From Rotaria sp. Silwood1 (taxonomy: Eukaryota > Rotifera > Eurotatoria > Philodinida > Philodinidae): a stretch of 64,000 nt of DNA. Positions within the stretch are counted from its first letter, which is position 1; every line of letters begins with the position of its first letter. Both the position numbers and the translations under genes were made by a program. Under the pieces are notes generated by a model. That model did not search any database, was not told where the DNA came from, and saw only the letters and a list, made by a program, of their open reading frames with translations. Positions 11,811-24,500 of this stretch are shown here, piece by piece. Where the stretch lies: assembly GCA_905250075.1 (NCBI GenBank), contig CAJNOP010000001.1:4782663-4846662 (forward strand), in the 5' to 3' direction.

Positions 11811-13613
11811 ATGAGTTTTAACGAGAGTAATTCAACAGAAATACCTGTTGAATGGTTTCCTGGATTACAAACAGCTGCTTGTATTTTCTATACTATTATA
11901 CTTCTTGTTGGTATTATTGGAAATATATTGGTGATCATTATTGTGACAAAATATCGAGATATGCGCAATGCTACTAATCTTCTTTTAGCAAACCTATCCA
12001 TTGCTGATCTATTTCATTTATTATTTTGCACACCAGACGGTTATCAACATTTATACGGAAAAGATAAACATCGATTGGGAACGTTTATGTGTATATAATC
12101 ATTCTAAATGCTTTAAATTTTCTTTTGAAAACTATATTTTGTTTTTTTTCAGGTAGTTTTAGTCCATTTGTTCAAAATGTGACATCAACATGTTCAGTAT
12201 TAACAATCATGGCCATTAGTTATGAAAGATATGTTGCTATATGCCAACCACTTAAAGTATATATTTGATCTCGAATATCAATAGTAGAAAAATTCTTGGT
12301 TTTTTGTTTTGTTTTTTAAAGACATCTCCTCTTCATTTAACCTTATTTCGAACATTACCAACAGCTATTTTCTTTTGGCTTATATCTTGTTTAATCTCAA
12401 TTCCTTTTTATATTTATTCTAATACAGGATCAGCACAAGCAATATATAATGAAACAATTGTTACATGTAAAAAATACAAAGTCTGTTTTTTTTTGTTTTG
12501 AAAAGTTTTTCAATTTTCATAGGTTTTACGCATTTTCCATCCTCATGGGGTAATGAGTATTTAATATCATGTACATTGTGTCTTTATGTATTGATATTCT
12601 TCATGCTTTGCTATTGGCATTTTTCAATATGTTCTATATTATTTAATCGTGAAGCACTTTTACGTGACAATACAATTGTTACACGATATCGTCGTCAAGT
12701 AGCATTGTTACTTATTGTTTTAATAATAACTTTTTTTATACTTATTTTACCACATAAAATGTGGGCTTATATACAACATGGGTTAAGTAACGAGGAATTT
12801 TTTCAAATGGGCTTTCATCGGCATTCATTTATTATTATTTCTACACGCTTGTTATTATATCTCAATTCAGCTGTAAGTCTATTTTCTTTTTTTAGCATAA
12901 CCATGTTTTCCTCTTAACGTTTAAGTATATTATTTATATGATTATAGAAAATTATAAGAAGATTATCATTTTCTATGTAAATACTACCTTGATGACAATA
13001 GATCAAATATCAAAGCTTTCAAGAATACATATTTTTCATATACCTTGTTATTTAGCAATTTATTTAGTGCAGATTTCACTTTTGTTTATGTACTGATACT
13101 CACCAAAATATTGTACCTATAAAATGAATGTAGAAAAGAGAATTATTAGTTCATAAATATGTTTCCGATTTAATTTGTAAGCTTGTAGTCTAATCCGACT
13201 AATCCTATAGAATAATGTTTTGTATAAGAAAATCACAAAAGCTTTCCTATGAATAAATGAAATTTTTTTTTTCTATCTTCGTTATACAGATCAATCCATT
13301 GTTGTATTCAATAATGTCAACAAAATTTCGTCAAAGTTTTTTTCTACTATGCGATGATTGTCGTCGATCAACAAAAAGTCAACGTTCGGGCACTGTATTT
13401 TTTTCTAAAGAATATGCTGGAAGACAAATTATAGGTATAAATGGACTTGGTGGTGGTACAATATCGGCAACAGGAAAAATTTCATATCACCAACCTAATA
13501 CAAGTCAATTTCAAGAGAAAAAATGTCTGCTTTCAAATATCATAGCAATGCCAATAACAGAAACACCTCCGATGGATGTTACAAAATCCAGTTATTCCGA
13601 CTGTTATATTTGA
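11811..13613 (+). CDS. Class A (rhodopsin-type) G-protein-coupled receptor, probably a neuropeptide receptor
   Basis: Five exons (11811-12090, 12153-12256, 12322-12466, 12523-12872, 13290-13613) join in phase to give 400 residues, a normal size for this family. Visible landmarks are GN in TM1 (residues 37-38), LANLSIAD in TM2 (59-66), Cys94 before TM3 with a partner Cys near 177 in the second extracellular loop, ERY at 118-120 (the DRY position), and NPLLY in TM7. Three Asn-X-Ser/Thr sites lie near the N terminus. The loop sequences resemble peptide receptors of the growth-hormone-secretagogue, neuromedin U and TRH kind, but I cannot name a ligand. Oddity: TM6 reads FFILILP, so the usual toggle Trp two residues before the Pro is Ile. 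Exon 3 ends at ACAT before GTAAAA, because reading on gives a frame that does not continue. Confidence 0.9.
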
Positions 13614-14460
13614 AATATTTGGAAAATAATATGACAATGTACTTATCTGTATATATACATATATATGTTGTTTTGATGTTGTTGTATTAACATTGTGAAA
13701 CAAGACCTAAATACAAATATATCTATTTCATTACATAAATCTAAGAAAAATATCCATTAAAGTTGATATATATTTATAATTATACAGAGCATTTGTTAAT
13801 TATTATGTAGAAGATTTTTTTTATTGGAAAAAATAATTATAGGTCATGTCGACGAGTAGACTGGATACTTTACTCATGAGATATCTGGTAATCGATTATA
13901 TTCTTGATGTGCTGATCGATTAGTATTCATTAGAAATGAAAACTGAGTTCGATCAAATGCTTTTTTTTTATGTTAAGCGCATTAATCTCTTATTGAAAAA
14001 CTAAAATGAAAAATTTCGTTTTTTGTCAATAAAAAATTTTCATTTAGTTTCATGGTTCCTATCTGTGTTATTTCCCTCACCATAAGATAGGTTTTTTTAT
14101 CGCTTTCAGTAATTGAACTGCACAATAACAACTGATCAATAGATAAAATTCATTTTTTTTTAAGAAACTGTTAACAAACAATTGTTTACAACTATGTCTT
14201 ATGTGATCTTTTCAAATGTTCAACTTGCTTTATTTTTCACTTTGATAAGATTTAGAACAAATACAATATATTTGTGCCCATTGATTTGTACATTCTCTCA
14301 TAGATAATCCAGAATCAAAAGAAAAATAATCTACATTTTGAATTTTAAAACTAAGTATTCATATTTCATCATCGACGTCATAAATCTACTTATCTCTGAA
14401 AAAGCAAGAAAAAGACTAATCTTAACAAACTTATTATGTTAAGTATATATAATATAGCTA
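13614..14460. other. Intergenic region with a short hairpin
   Basis: No gene is seen. About 13999-14016 and 14034-14050 form a short, nearly perfect hairpin (AAACTAAA-TGAAAA-TTT against its complement). A similar but weaker hairpin is at about 15287-15315. These could be tiny foldback remnants or structures of the receptor 3' end. Confidence 0.4.
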
Positions 14461-15051
14461 ATGTCCATTTCAGAGATAAATGGCCGTGGGTATTTTTCGA
14501 ATAACTTTTGATAGGAATGAGATAGAGAGCTGCGATTTTCACCGTTGAAAAGAGTAGATGAAAATACATCGAACCATATATAGAAAGATTTTTCGAAACG
14601 GCTTTCCTGAAGGTTTTACGTAAAACTTCAAGAAAAACAGCATGCCTCTCATGATTGCGATATTAATTTATTGACTTTCAGGAGTGTGCTAGAACCGCCA
14701 AATGAAGAGCTACAAAAAACTATGGAAAGGCTCTATTCCTAACTACCACCAAGACGATATTCTAGCCATTGGAGTGCAATTCACCCCCAGTTTTTGAACA
14801 AAATAGTCGAAAAAAGGAGGTTTTTGTGATATTTCCATGGAAAAATCACTTTTTTAACGTACGAGAAAAACGCAATTCTTTGAAAGCGTTTGACTAAAAC
14901 CTTCAGGAAAGTAGTTAGAAAAATCTTTCTATACATGGTTCGATGTATTTTCATCTGCTCTTTCCAGCGGTGAAAACCACAGCTCTCTATCTCATTCCTA
15001 TCAAAAGTTATTCGAAAAATATCCACGGCCATTTATCTCTGAAATGGACAT
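14461..15051. mobile_element. Non-autonomous inverted-repeat element (MITE-like), 591 bp
   Basis: The outer about 165 bp at each end are inverted copies of each other: 14461-14625 against 15051-14885. They share ATGTCCATTTCAGAGATAAA at the very tip and about 85-90 percent identity by eye further in. Both ends are bordered by TA (14459-14460 and 15052-15053), as expected for a TA target duplication of the Tc1/mariner type. The roughly 260-bp centre has no transposase frame. The minus-strand open frame at 14781-15032 is mostly the right arm read through; the left arm carries stops in the matching frame. Confidence 0.8.
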
Positions 15052-18000
15052 TAGTCTATTGAAGTCTTAGTAGTCGTAATATAAAAACAATTTCTTTATT
15101 ACTTCGCATTATCTGTATATGACTCCATGCAATTATGGACATCTATGTTCGATATCAGATAATTTGAGTTTGACAGAGGTGTCTGATTTTCTATTACTTC
15201 TTAAGTATTATATTCATTCTAACAACATATTTTATTCCTAATATGGTCTTATTGAAAAATTTTGACTAAATATTTGAAAAAAAACTAAAAATGAAATATT
15301 TCATTTCGTTTAAATTCTATAGATTGAGAAAAAACTAAGTCAATTAAAATAGGCTGTAATTTAAGTAGTCAGTGCTTGAATTACCGATATTTAATAATAG
15401 AATAGTCAGTTGATTATATATAATCAGTAAAAAAAAAACTGACTTTATTAGCAGATATTTTTTTTTAATCTATATAAAATAGGTCACGAATGTGGATTCG
15501 AACGGATTTTCATTTGATACACATCTGTACTCCCACACCCTGATGATCATCATGATCAACTTCAGCTTTATAAATAGTAACTTTTTCACTGTCTACATGA
15601 TATCGCAAATAAATACTTATTCTATATTAAGGACTATATTACTTGATTTTGTTGCCTGTAAAATAAAGTGTTCTTTTATATTCTATATAATTTGTATAAC
15701 ATTTTGTCCATTTATTTTAAATTAATGATTTTACTCTATCAGAATTATCAAATGTAAACTTGTCAAGCTTATATTTTGATTTCTTTTTATTTGGCAGAAT
15801 CTTTCGTTTTCCTTTATTTCATTATTTTCTCCCACAAATTCTTCATCAGATGCATTATTTTCATGTTGATCAATTTGTATCACAATCATATTTTGCATCG
15901 ATGAATTCTAAGGTGAAGTCAGAGAAAAGGATAGAAGCAAAAAAGTCCCTACATTTCTATTGTACATAGCATCTGTACTCTATGGTACAAGAAAACCAAA
16001 AACATGTAAATTATACTATAACATATATCAATTTCTACACTTACTCTTTAATTTAATTAAGTGTTAGTAAAATTTATTTACTAGCTTTTAAATCTATTAA
16101 CAAAAATGATCCATCACTAACTGACTATTGCAGTAATTTACTTATAAATTATTTCATCTGTTTTACTGATTAAATTTTTTTTCGCATCAAAATATGATAT
16201 ATCTTTACATTGATTAGTTAGTAAGACGAACTGTCGTATGTTGATCTTTCTGCTTCCTTTTTTTTCAACGTAAAATATAGATCAATGATGAATTGTGAAA
16301 AAAACTTATTTTAATTTCTACAAACATTTTGGTTCGTAGGTTCAACTAATGTGTATTTAATCAATCTGTAACCGCACAGAGATTTTGATTATTCACTTAG
16401 AAAGAATAAAAAATATTCGAGTACGTAATTTATTGTTCGTGGATTTACTCTTCATTAACTAACATGACGAAGAAAAATGAGTAATTATGGTGAATGTGAA
16501 GATGAAAGTGAGGGTTTAAAATATAGAGAAGATATTCAGTCTAATCCACTCTCAACTCACCTTCACTTACAACTCCATCCTACATTTATTCTCACTACTC
16601 ATCTGTTCATTTCTTTTCGCCCAGATAATTAACAAAAATTAAATTCTTATACAAGAAAACTCTTAAGAGGAATATATTATTATTTAATCAACGGGCAGTA
16701 GATCGTATAATCTATAATCTTGCATTTGGAATAACTGCTTTTATCTCTGATTAGTCGTTGTTTTTGTATTTGAAAAAGAAGCAAACATTATGCATGAAAA
16801 TTCCCACATGATAATAGAGATTTCGATCAAATGGACATAAATTTTTCCTTGAATATCTGCATTGATCATTGATATGTCAAATAGATGTGTACAATCTTTG
16901 ATCTTCACTACAGCAGAATCAATAGTCCAAAATCAGAAAAGCTTAATTCAAAGAAACATTCTATCATTGTAAGAGGAGTTTTAAGAACTGAACACCAATT
17001 CCAAGTCGGATACTTTCGCTTCATTTTTTTTCACATTAACAGAATATTTCATTTCATGTCGCATTTTATGAAGTATTCCATTATAATATTAGTTTCGTAT
17101 TAGATATTCTAGTATTGATTAGACTAATTGGAGATCATTTGATCGATCTACAAGTCAAAGTTCGAAATAAATTCAATTAATGGAACTTTCATTATCTTTA
17201 AAAAATGTTTTTTAAATGTACATATAAATACATTGTGTCTAAATTATTATATATTAACTGAAAATTTAAAGAGATTATTAGATAGTAATCAAGTGATTCA
17301 TTTTAATAATCGTACAAAAAAAAAGAAAATTGAATCCGCATCAAATAAACTCTATCGTCTTCATAGTTTGTGATTTATAAGCGATCTTCATTTATCGATA
17401 TCTTCATTAGCATCAGAAAAATGATAATTTAATCTGTAGCATTTTCTCAATTGAGAAAATCGTTAATTGATTTGAAAATAAACAACTCCTAAGCAAATGT
17501 AATTCCTGAATTATCTGTGGATAGATCCTTTTGAACAAGTATACACAACTTCACCAACAGGTTGTCGTATTTTCAAAAGAGGCAAAGGTACCCTGACCAT
17601 TGAAATCTTTAAATTTAAAAATGATTTATCGAATTATATTCTCTTGATGTTGTAACATTATGTATCAATACTTCAAAAAACACTTTGAGAAATTCTACAA
17701 TCATAAATGTCGCCAAAATATGAATTTGAAAAACAGCAGTAAATGTCTAGTATTCAAAGCTTACATAGCAATGTCACCAATTAATTAGTTTATTATCGAA
17801 TCGATCGTTAATAAAACTGAAAAAAAAACATACAAACAATTTTTATTCGAATGTCTCTTTAATATTTTCATATTAATTTGGAATATAAAAATTTTTGTTC
17901 GCTTGTAACTTTAATGCAGACTATATTTTCATATTATTATTACCTACGAATAAATTCTCAACTTTTTAGTTAATATAGAATACCTTCGGCTCATGATGTT

Positions 18001-18268
18001 TTTCTAAATATTTATATAATTCTTTTGTACAATTGATTGCTTCTATATAGAATCCAAAATATCAAATAATAAACATACTTTTTCGCCTTGTTTCTAGAAG
18101 TATGCAAACTGAAAAATCAGAAAACTTGGCGGCATCTATCAATTAATCAAACTCTTTAAAAAAAATAAGCACATAAAATTTATTGTATTCTATTGCTTGA
18201 TTTCTAATTTAATTTAAAAATTTAATTAGCTATTGCTTTAATATAATTATCATATATAATTAGCTGTC

Positions 18269-18282
18269 GTTGCCATAGTATT
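18269..18282 (+). promoter_or_regulatory. Half-matching X-box (RFX) site upstream of the dynein gene
   Basis: GTTGCCATAGTATT matches the left half and centre of the ciliary X-box consensus GTHNYYATRRNAAC, but its right half is degraded. It is 287-300 bp upstream of the ATG. This is weak evidence alone; a full match exists in intron 7. Confidence 0.25.
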
Positions 18283-18490
18283 GAAAATAACAATGACAGT
18301 TGCAATCAAAGTTAACAAACATGTAAATGGTTTTTTTTTGTTCAATATCGAAGGTCAATAAAAAAAATCATTTAATAAACATGAAGTCTTATTGGTGACT
18401 GAGAGAGAAAAAAAAAACTATTCTGTAGAATTTAAAAACACACATGCATAAAATTTAACACGTTTATTTTTTTTTCAAATACTTATATTA

Positions 18491-18502
18491 TTTTTTTTTT
18501 AG
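18491..18502 (+). promoter_or_regulatory. Strong 3' splice acceptor in the dynein leader
   Basis: A run of T followed by AG ends at 18502, 66 bp upstream of the ATG at 18569. It could be the 3' end of a leader intron or a spliced-leader trans-splice site. Confidence 0.35.
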
Positions 18503-18568
18503 ATCAATTATAGTAATTGTTGAAACCATTCAGCAGTTATTATTAAGATTACCTAAAGTGACATACTC

Positions 18569-21500
18569 ATGGCATCATCAAAAACACGTGATCCATGGCA
18601 ACAACAACAAAATCGTCTTCGTTTTACTACAATCAGTCGTGAAAATATAAATGACATGCAGGTAGACAATGTGAATGATTTAAAAGAAAAAATAATATTC
18701 AACTGAGGTGTTGAGAAGTATCTAAGACAAATTTCCAAAAAGAAAACACTAGACATTTAATCTCTCTTATTCTTTCTTTTCTCTTTTATGTATTAGCCAT
18801 TAGGCTTAGAGAAAAAAAAAGGACGAGAGAGAATAAATAAGCAAAGAAATCACAGTTATTAAAAAGTGAAGCATATAAACAATTCTTTTAAGTTTCTTTT
18901 TCTTAGCAATTTTATTTTACATGATCAATGAAGTTGAAATATTGAAGAATTAGAAATAATGGCTGGTATAAAACAACAGGTTGGTTATTATTATCAACAT
19001 GCTAGAATAGAGTCTTTTTTTTCTCTTTTTCAATCATACATGAATTAAATTTGAATTTATAATAAGATTGTTTGCTTGTATCAACATCATAAGTATCGAA
19101 TATAAATGTACTAAAACAAAACAAGCATATAATTATTTGAAAATATGATCGAACCAGTATTTTTAATCGTAATCGATAAAATCAAATATTCTTCAATTGA
19201 TCACATATTGCTTTTTCTACTGATGATTTCTTACCTATCCAGTTGTAATTCATGTAGCTTTTGCTTCTTTTTTCCTTTGCTTTTTCATCGTCAGCAAAAA
19301 AATTTGCACTTGATGGAATTCATTGCTCATACTTCGATTTAAAATTAAATAGAAATGCACCAATCTATTGCGTTGCTAATTAACATATACATTTGTTTTT
19401 TTTCTTCTTCGTTATTTGAATTGGAAGGAGTGAGAAATCTTGTATTTCTTCTATTCTTCATCATACATTCATTAAGTCACCTAACAACGCATATATATAT
19501 ATATATATATGCATCTATATACAGAATTCTTGATGTTAAATTTTGAATTGATAAGATGCGTTGGTGTGAAATATGAGACAGGAATAACAGCAACAGTAAT
19601 AGTGATAGTAACAGTTATTTCTTTTTTTTTATATAAGAAAAAAAGCAGCAGGATACATAAAGTAAAAAATGTTCTCACGCTCGAGACAAAATGTCTCAGT
19701 TGTAGAATACGCGGTGAGCTTTTTATGATTGAAGTTCTAACTTAACATATTGATTTTATTTTATTTTCTAATGCCTTTAGCAACGACTTCGCGATGAACG
19801 TGAAAGCAAACGGTCAAATCTTGACGAACGACATCGACATTTATTCGATATTATTGCTACTCGACTCGGTATCGAACGGTCCGAAGTTGAAGATAATGTA
19901 ATCGATAGTCATAATGTAAATCGATATATTTTATATAATATGATTTGTAAAACAAAATAAAATAAAAACATCAATTTTAGTTTCATCTAATGGATCAATT
20001 TTTTATAAATGATGGAAGTCAATATCTTGTTTTCTTCTATCAAGAACCTGATCCAGAAAATTATCAAAATGGAGGTTTTTCATAAAAGAATTTTTTTTTT
20101 CCTATATTCTTTCATTTAATTATAAAATATTTCTAGCTGATTCTTATCGTCCTGGTCTGTCTCCATATTCAACTCGAGTAGGTGCAAGTAACCAAAGACC
20201 TACAAAACCTAAAGTGATCATAGCCGATCTTCAAGAACAAAGTCTACGAGGAATATGTCTTTGTTTTTTACGTAATTCAAAAAAAACTGTTATTACAGGA
20301 CAAAATATCGTTAATGTATGTTTTATTAATAAATCATTTGATTTTATTTGTTGTTTCGTAGGAAGTTTTTTTTTATACATTTGAATGTAATACTGAACCA
20401 TTACTTCAAGCATTAAGTCGATCAATAGCTGATATATATTTACCATATCTTCAAATATCGGAAACAACATGGGGAAAACTGACTGGTTCAGATAATAATC
20501 AAATGATAAAAGTTGATTTTATTAGTCGATTAAATAATTTTGTTGCTACACTTAATAGTGCACAAGAAAGTATAAATGAAAGAATTTTATTAAAACCATG
20601 TGATAAAGTTGATTTAACACAAATACAAAATACAGCTGATTATGTATCAATAGCATCAAATAATGAAAGTCTTGCATCAATTGAAGAAACAATGAAAGCA
20701 TGGATTAAACAAATGGAACAAGTAAAAATAAAATAAAATAAAATTCATACGTAGATTTGATTTATTGCTGTATTTTTTGTTTATTTAAAAAAAAAGGTTT
20801 TAGCAGAAAGTGAACAAATTCGTCGTGAAGCAGATAATATTGGTCCACGTGCTGAACTTGACTATTGGAAAAAACGTATGACAAAATTTAATTTTTTACT
20901 TGATCAAATAAAAGGACAAGATGTTAAAGCTGTTTTAACAATTTTACAAACTGCTAAATCAAAACTTATTCAAGTAAAATAATAATAATAATACAAAAAA
21001 AAACCAAACTTATTTTCAATATATTTATATTTGTTTTTTTCTTAATAGCAATGGAAATTACTTGATGGAAAAATTACAGATGCAGCAAATGAAGCTAAAG
21101 ATAATGTACGATATTTATATACGTTAGAAAAGTTTTGTGAACCATTATATAATTCTGATCCAGTTGGAATGTTAGAATGTATTCCAGGTTTAATTAATGC
21201 TGTACGAATGATTCATTCTATTTCACGATATTATAATACATCAGAACGAATGACATCACTATTTGTTAAAGTAAGTTATATAATAGTGATATTACAATAT
21301 CTTTTAGAATATCAGAATTCTCATATGAAAACTAAATATCCTTTGATTGATCTACTGAAGATTTTCTATCTTATTGATCAATTCAAGTAATAAGATTCTT
21401 GTTTATGAGAATTACTTCTTATTTTTTTGAACTTCGTTTGGTTAAAACTCACACTTATGTTTTTTGAAGAAAAATATAGTGAATCTAAATTTTAAGTGTA

Positions 21501-24500
21501 GAGTTTTGTGGCTTCTCTCTTTCATAGCGACGAGCGAGAGAGCGATAGGCCAACAATTATTCGGTACGTTTCCATAGCAACCGAGGACAACAGCACTGGT
21601 CTCTTTGTCTAGAGTTCCTTAGTAACAGAATAACATGCTAAACAGTATTAATAACAAGACTTCGACTGTCTCTTCTACAACATTCCGAAGGCCTTTTTAC
21701 AAAGTTGAATGGCTCGAATACGCTTGTCAATGTTCTGAATAGTGCAGATTTTGGTTCTTGTGCAAAAAAAAAATTACATTTAAGATGTGAACGAGGACGG
21801 ATAGTGATGCATTGATTTGCTACAATCATCATGTATTAAAAATGTGAACTGATCAAGTTATAACTTAGAGAAATAATTACTATCAGAGTTTGTGAGCTTA
21901 TTGAGATATATTATAGTGCGTTGAAATTTTTCGTAAATGTTATGAATACATACAAGAAGTTTATCTGCCACTAAAACCATTCGTTAGAATAATGATGATT
22001 ATGTTAAATTACGGACAAACAGAATACGAAAATAAGGCAAACTACTAAAAATAGAGCTCTCGTCAAGATATTTGTTTGTTCAAAGTGCAGCACGATCGAT
22101 TATCCTTGAAAGACAAGTATAATGTAGAAGAGATTTCTCACTTAACATATTTTGCATTAGTATCATGATGCTAAAGAACACATAAAAGTTTTACAGTTTA
22201 GCCTCAAATCGATTGTACATACAAGCATTTCATTAACAGTATAAATAACGAGTCCCTGATGACTGTTATTTATGATGAAAAACTAACTAAAATAGATTTA
22301 TATCATATTAACTAAATTAAAGGACAATTGTCTTTTGTTTTCTCATTTATTATATTCTTGAATTTTTCAATATTTTTCAAAATCTATTTTAAAAAATAAA
22401 ACTTCTAAATAGATAACAAATCAAATGATAACAACATCAAAAATGTATATAACTGATAATTATACACAAACAATATGGTCGCAAGATCAAGCACATGTTA
22501 TATCAAAATTACGTGATTGTATTAAATTAAATGAGGAATATCAACGTTGTTTCCAATCAACAAAAAATAAATTAGCATCAAATCCATCGGAACGTCCATT
22601 TGATTTTAGTGAAATGTATATTTTCGGTAAATTTGATTCATTTGTACGACGATGTGAAAAAATTATTGATATGTTTGCAACAATAAATATGTATTCACAT
22701 TTAGCTGATTCTAAAATTGAAGGTATATCACCATTTTATTCGAAATTTAATATGATTGTAACATCAATGAAGAAAAAAGATTATGATTTTTTGGATCAAC
22801 GTAAACAAGATGTTGACAGTGACTTAGATGATTTTCGTCGTTCGATAGCAGATCTTCATAGTAATATAAATGAATTTCTTGATAAATATTTTAATGCTAT
22901 ACGTAATACGGAACGATCCTTAATTGCATTAAAACGTTTTGAAAAATTACAATTACCAAATATTGGTTTAAATGAAAAATATGCGAAAATTTTACAACAA
23001 TATTCTAAAGATTTGGATTCAGTTGCAAAAATTTATCAAAAAAACTCTAAAGAACCACTTATTTCAAGAGATTTACCACCAACAGCTGGTAAGAAATTCT
23101 TTTTCATTTTTACAATTATATTGATATTCCTATTGTTGTTGTTTTCTTAAGGTCGAATCATGTGGGCTCGTCAATTATATATGCGCATTCAACAACCGAT
23201 GGATATTTTTACTGCAAATAAAACCATTCTTCAATATCCTGAAGCAAAGAAAATTATAAAAAATTACAATCAACTCTCGAAAGTTCTTTTATCATACGAA
23301 ATTCTATATCATCGTGGATGGCTTCGTCAAGTCGATGTTGTTGCAACTGGTATTCATTCAAGTATATTACTACGTGTTAATCGTGATGATCTTTTATCGG
23401 CTGGATCAACAACTACAGGCATATCATCTGTTGTAACATCAACATCACAAACAAATCCAGAATATTTAGTTAATTTTGATCCAAATATTCTCGAATTAAT
23501 ACGAGAAACTCAATGTTTAGCACGTTTAGGTTTAGAAATTCCAAAAGAAGCTGCTATATTAGCACAACGTGAAGATCATCTTAAAAGACACTATCAAGAT
23601 TTAACACAATTAGTCGAAAAAAATAAACGTTTAAGAGAAAAAATAAAACAACCATTTGAAGCATTGTTAGCACCGAAAATTCATCGTTTAAATGATATTA
23701 TTAAACCTGGTTTAACATCTTTAACATGGGCATCATTAACTATTGATGATTTTATTAATTCTGTTCGTTTGAATTTTTTTCAATGTTTCTTTTCTTTTTA
23801 TTCTATTTTTCTTTTCAAATAGGTTAAAATAGCATTAGATGAATTTGATTTAATGTTAGATCGTGCCAATGATCTTATAGCATATCGTATTGATGCAGTA
23901 CTTGATGAAATTGCAACAATGAGTCTTTGTGATTTACCTGAAGATGAACCAGTAACACCTGACCAATTTTTACAACATACTCAAGTAAAATTAAAAAAAA
24001 ACAAGTTTTGTATTGTTTTTTTTTTCTTTCTTTTTAATAGAACTTATGTAATCTTGCATCAAGACAAATTCAAATGAAATCTCATCATGTTGAAGATGCC
24101 GTACTTGAAGTTATTGATCTTTTATGTGGAAATATCATTGGTACCAATGGTAATGGTGATGAACAAGGACAATATTCAAATATTGCTCTAGATCTTGATG
24201 ATGAAGAATCTGATGGTTAAATTTTCTTTGTGAATTAAATCTTTTGAATAATAGGTTATTTTTTGTGTAGATGAAACGACAACTGTTAATGATCAAAGTA
24301 CACATAAATCAGCTCGAAGTAGTCAACAACGATCAAGTGCAACAAATCGAACACGACAAGTATCATCAGGAAAATCATCAAGAACAAGAGCTAAATCTGC
24401 AAATGTATTAGCAACAAAATCACGTCGTAAACGTGAACAACAAAATGAAAATTTACAAGTTGCCATTACAGAATTAATTAATCATTTTAGTCATCGAAAT

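Larger units (their letters stand above)
15052..18568. other. Intergenic region and upstream region of the dynein gene
   Basis: No gene was recognised in 3.5 kb. The open frames at 15492-15725, 15760-15969 and 16885-17103 are Phe/Ile/Tyr-rich and lack splice or start context. The last few hundred bases should contain the dynein promoter. Confidence 0.5.
21271..22412 (+). other. Dynein intron 7 (1.1 kb), contains X-box-like sites
   Basis: No coding content was seen. From about 21510 to 21640 the sequence is less AT-rich than the rest of the intron and carries a full X-box consensus and a second, near match. This fits an intronic enhancer or an internal promoter. Confidence 0.5.
18569..23088 (+). 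other. Dynein exons 1-8: N-terminal tail
   Basis: Exons: 18569-18661, 19781-19915, 19981-20074, 20137-20315, 20362-20721, 20797-20973, 21049-21270, 22413-23088. All phases close. Recognisable DNAH5/8 tail features are [11 protein letters not shown] (exon 5), [12 protein letters not shown] (exon 6), [13 protein letters not shown] (exon 7) and [12 protein letters not shown] and [12 protein letters not shown] (exon 8). This part dimerises with the other heavy chains and carries the intermediate chains. Confidence 0.88.

Noticed and set aside
14781..15032. Minus-strand open frame of 83 codons
   Set aside because: It is mostly the right arm of the inverted-repeat element; the left arm carries stops in the equivalent frame, so there is no coding constraint.
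15487..15510. A GTTCGAATC string on the minus strand resembling a tRNA B box
   Set aside because: The flanking bases do not form a T stem, and no A box or acceptor stem can be folded around it.
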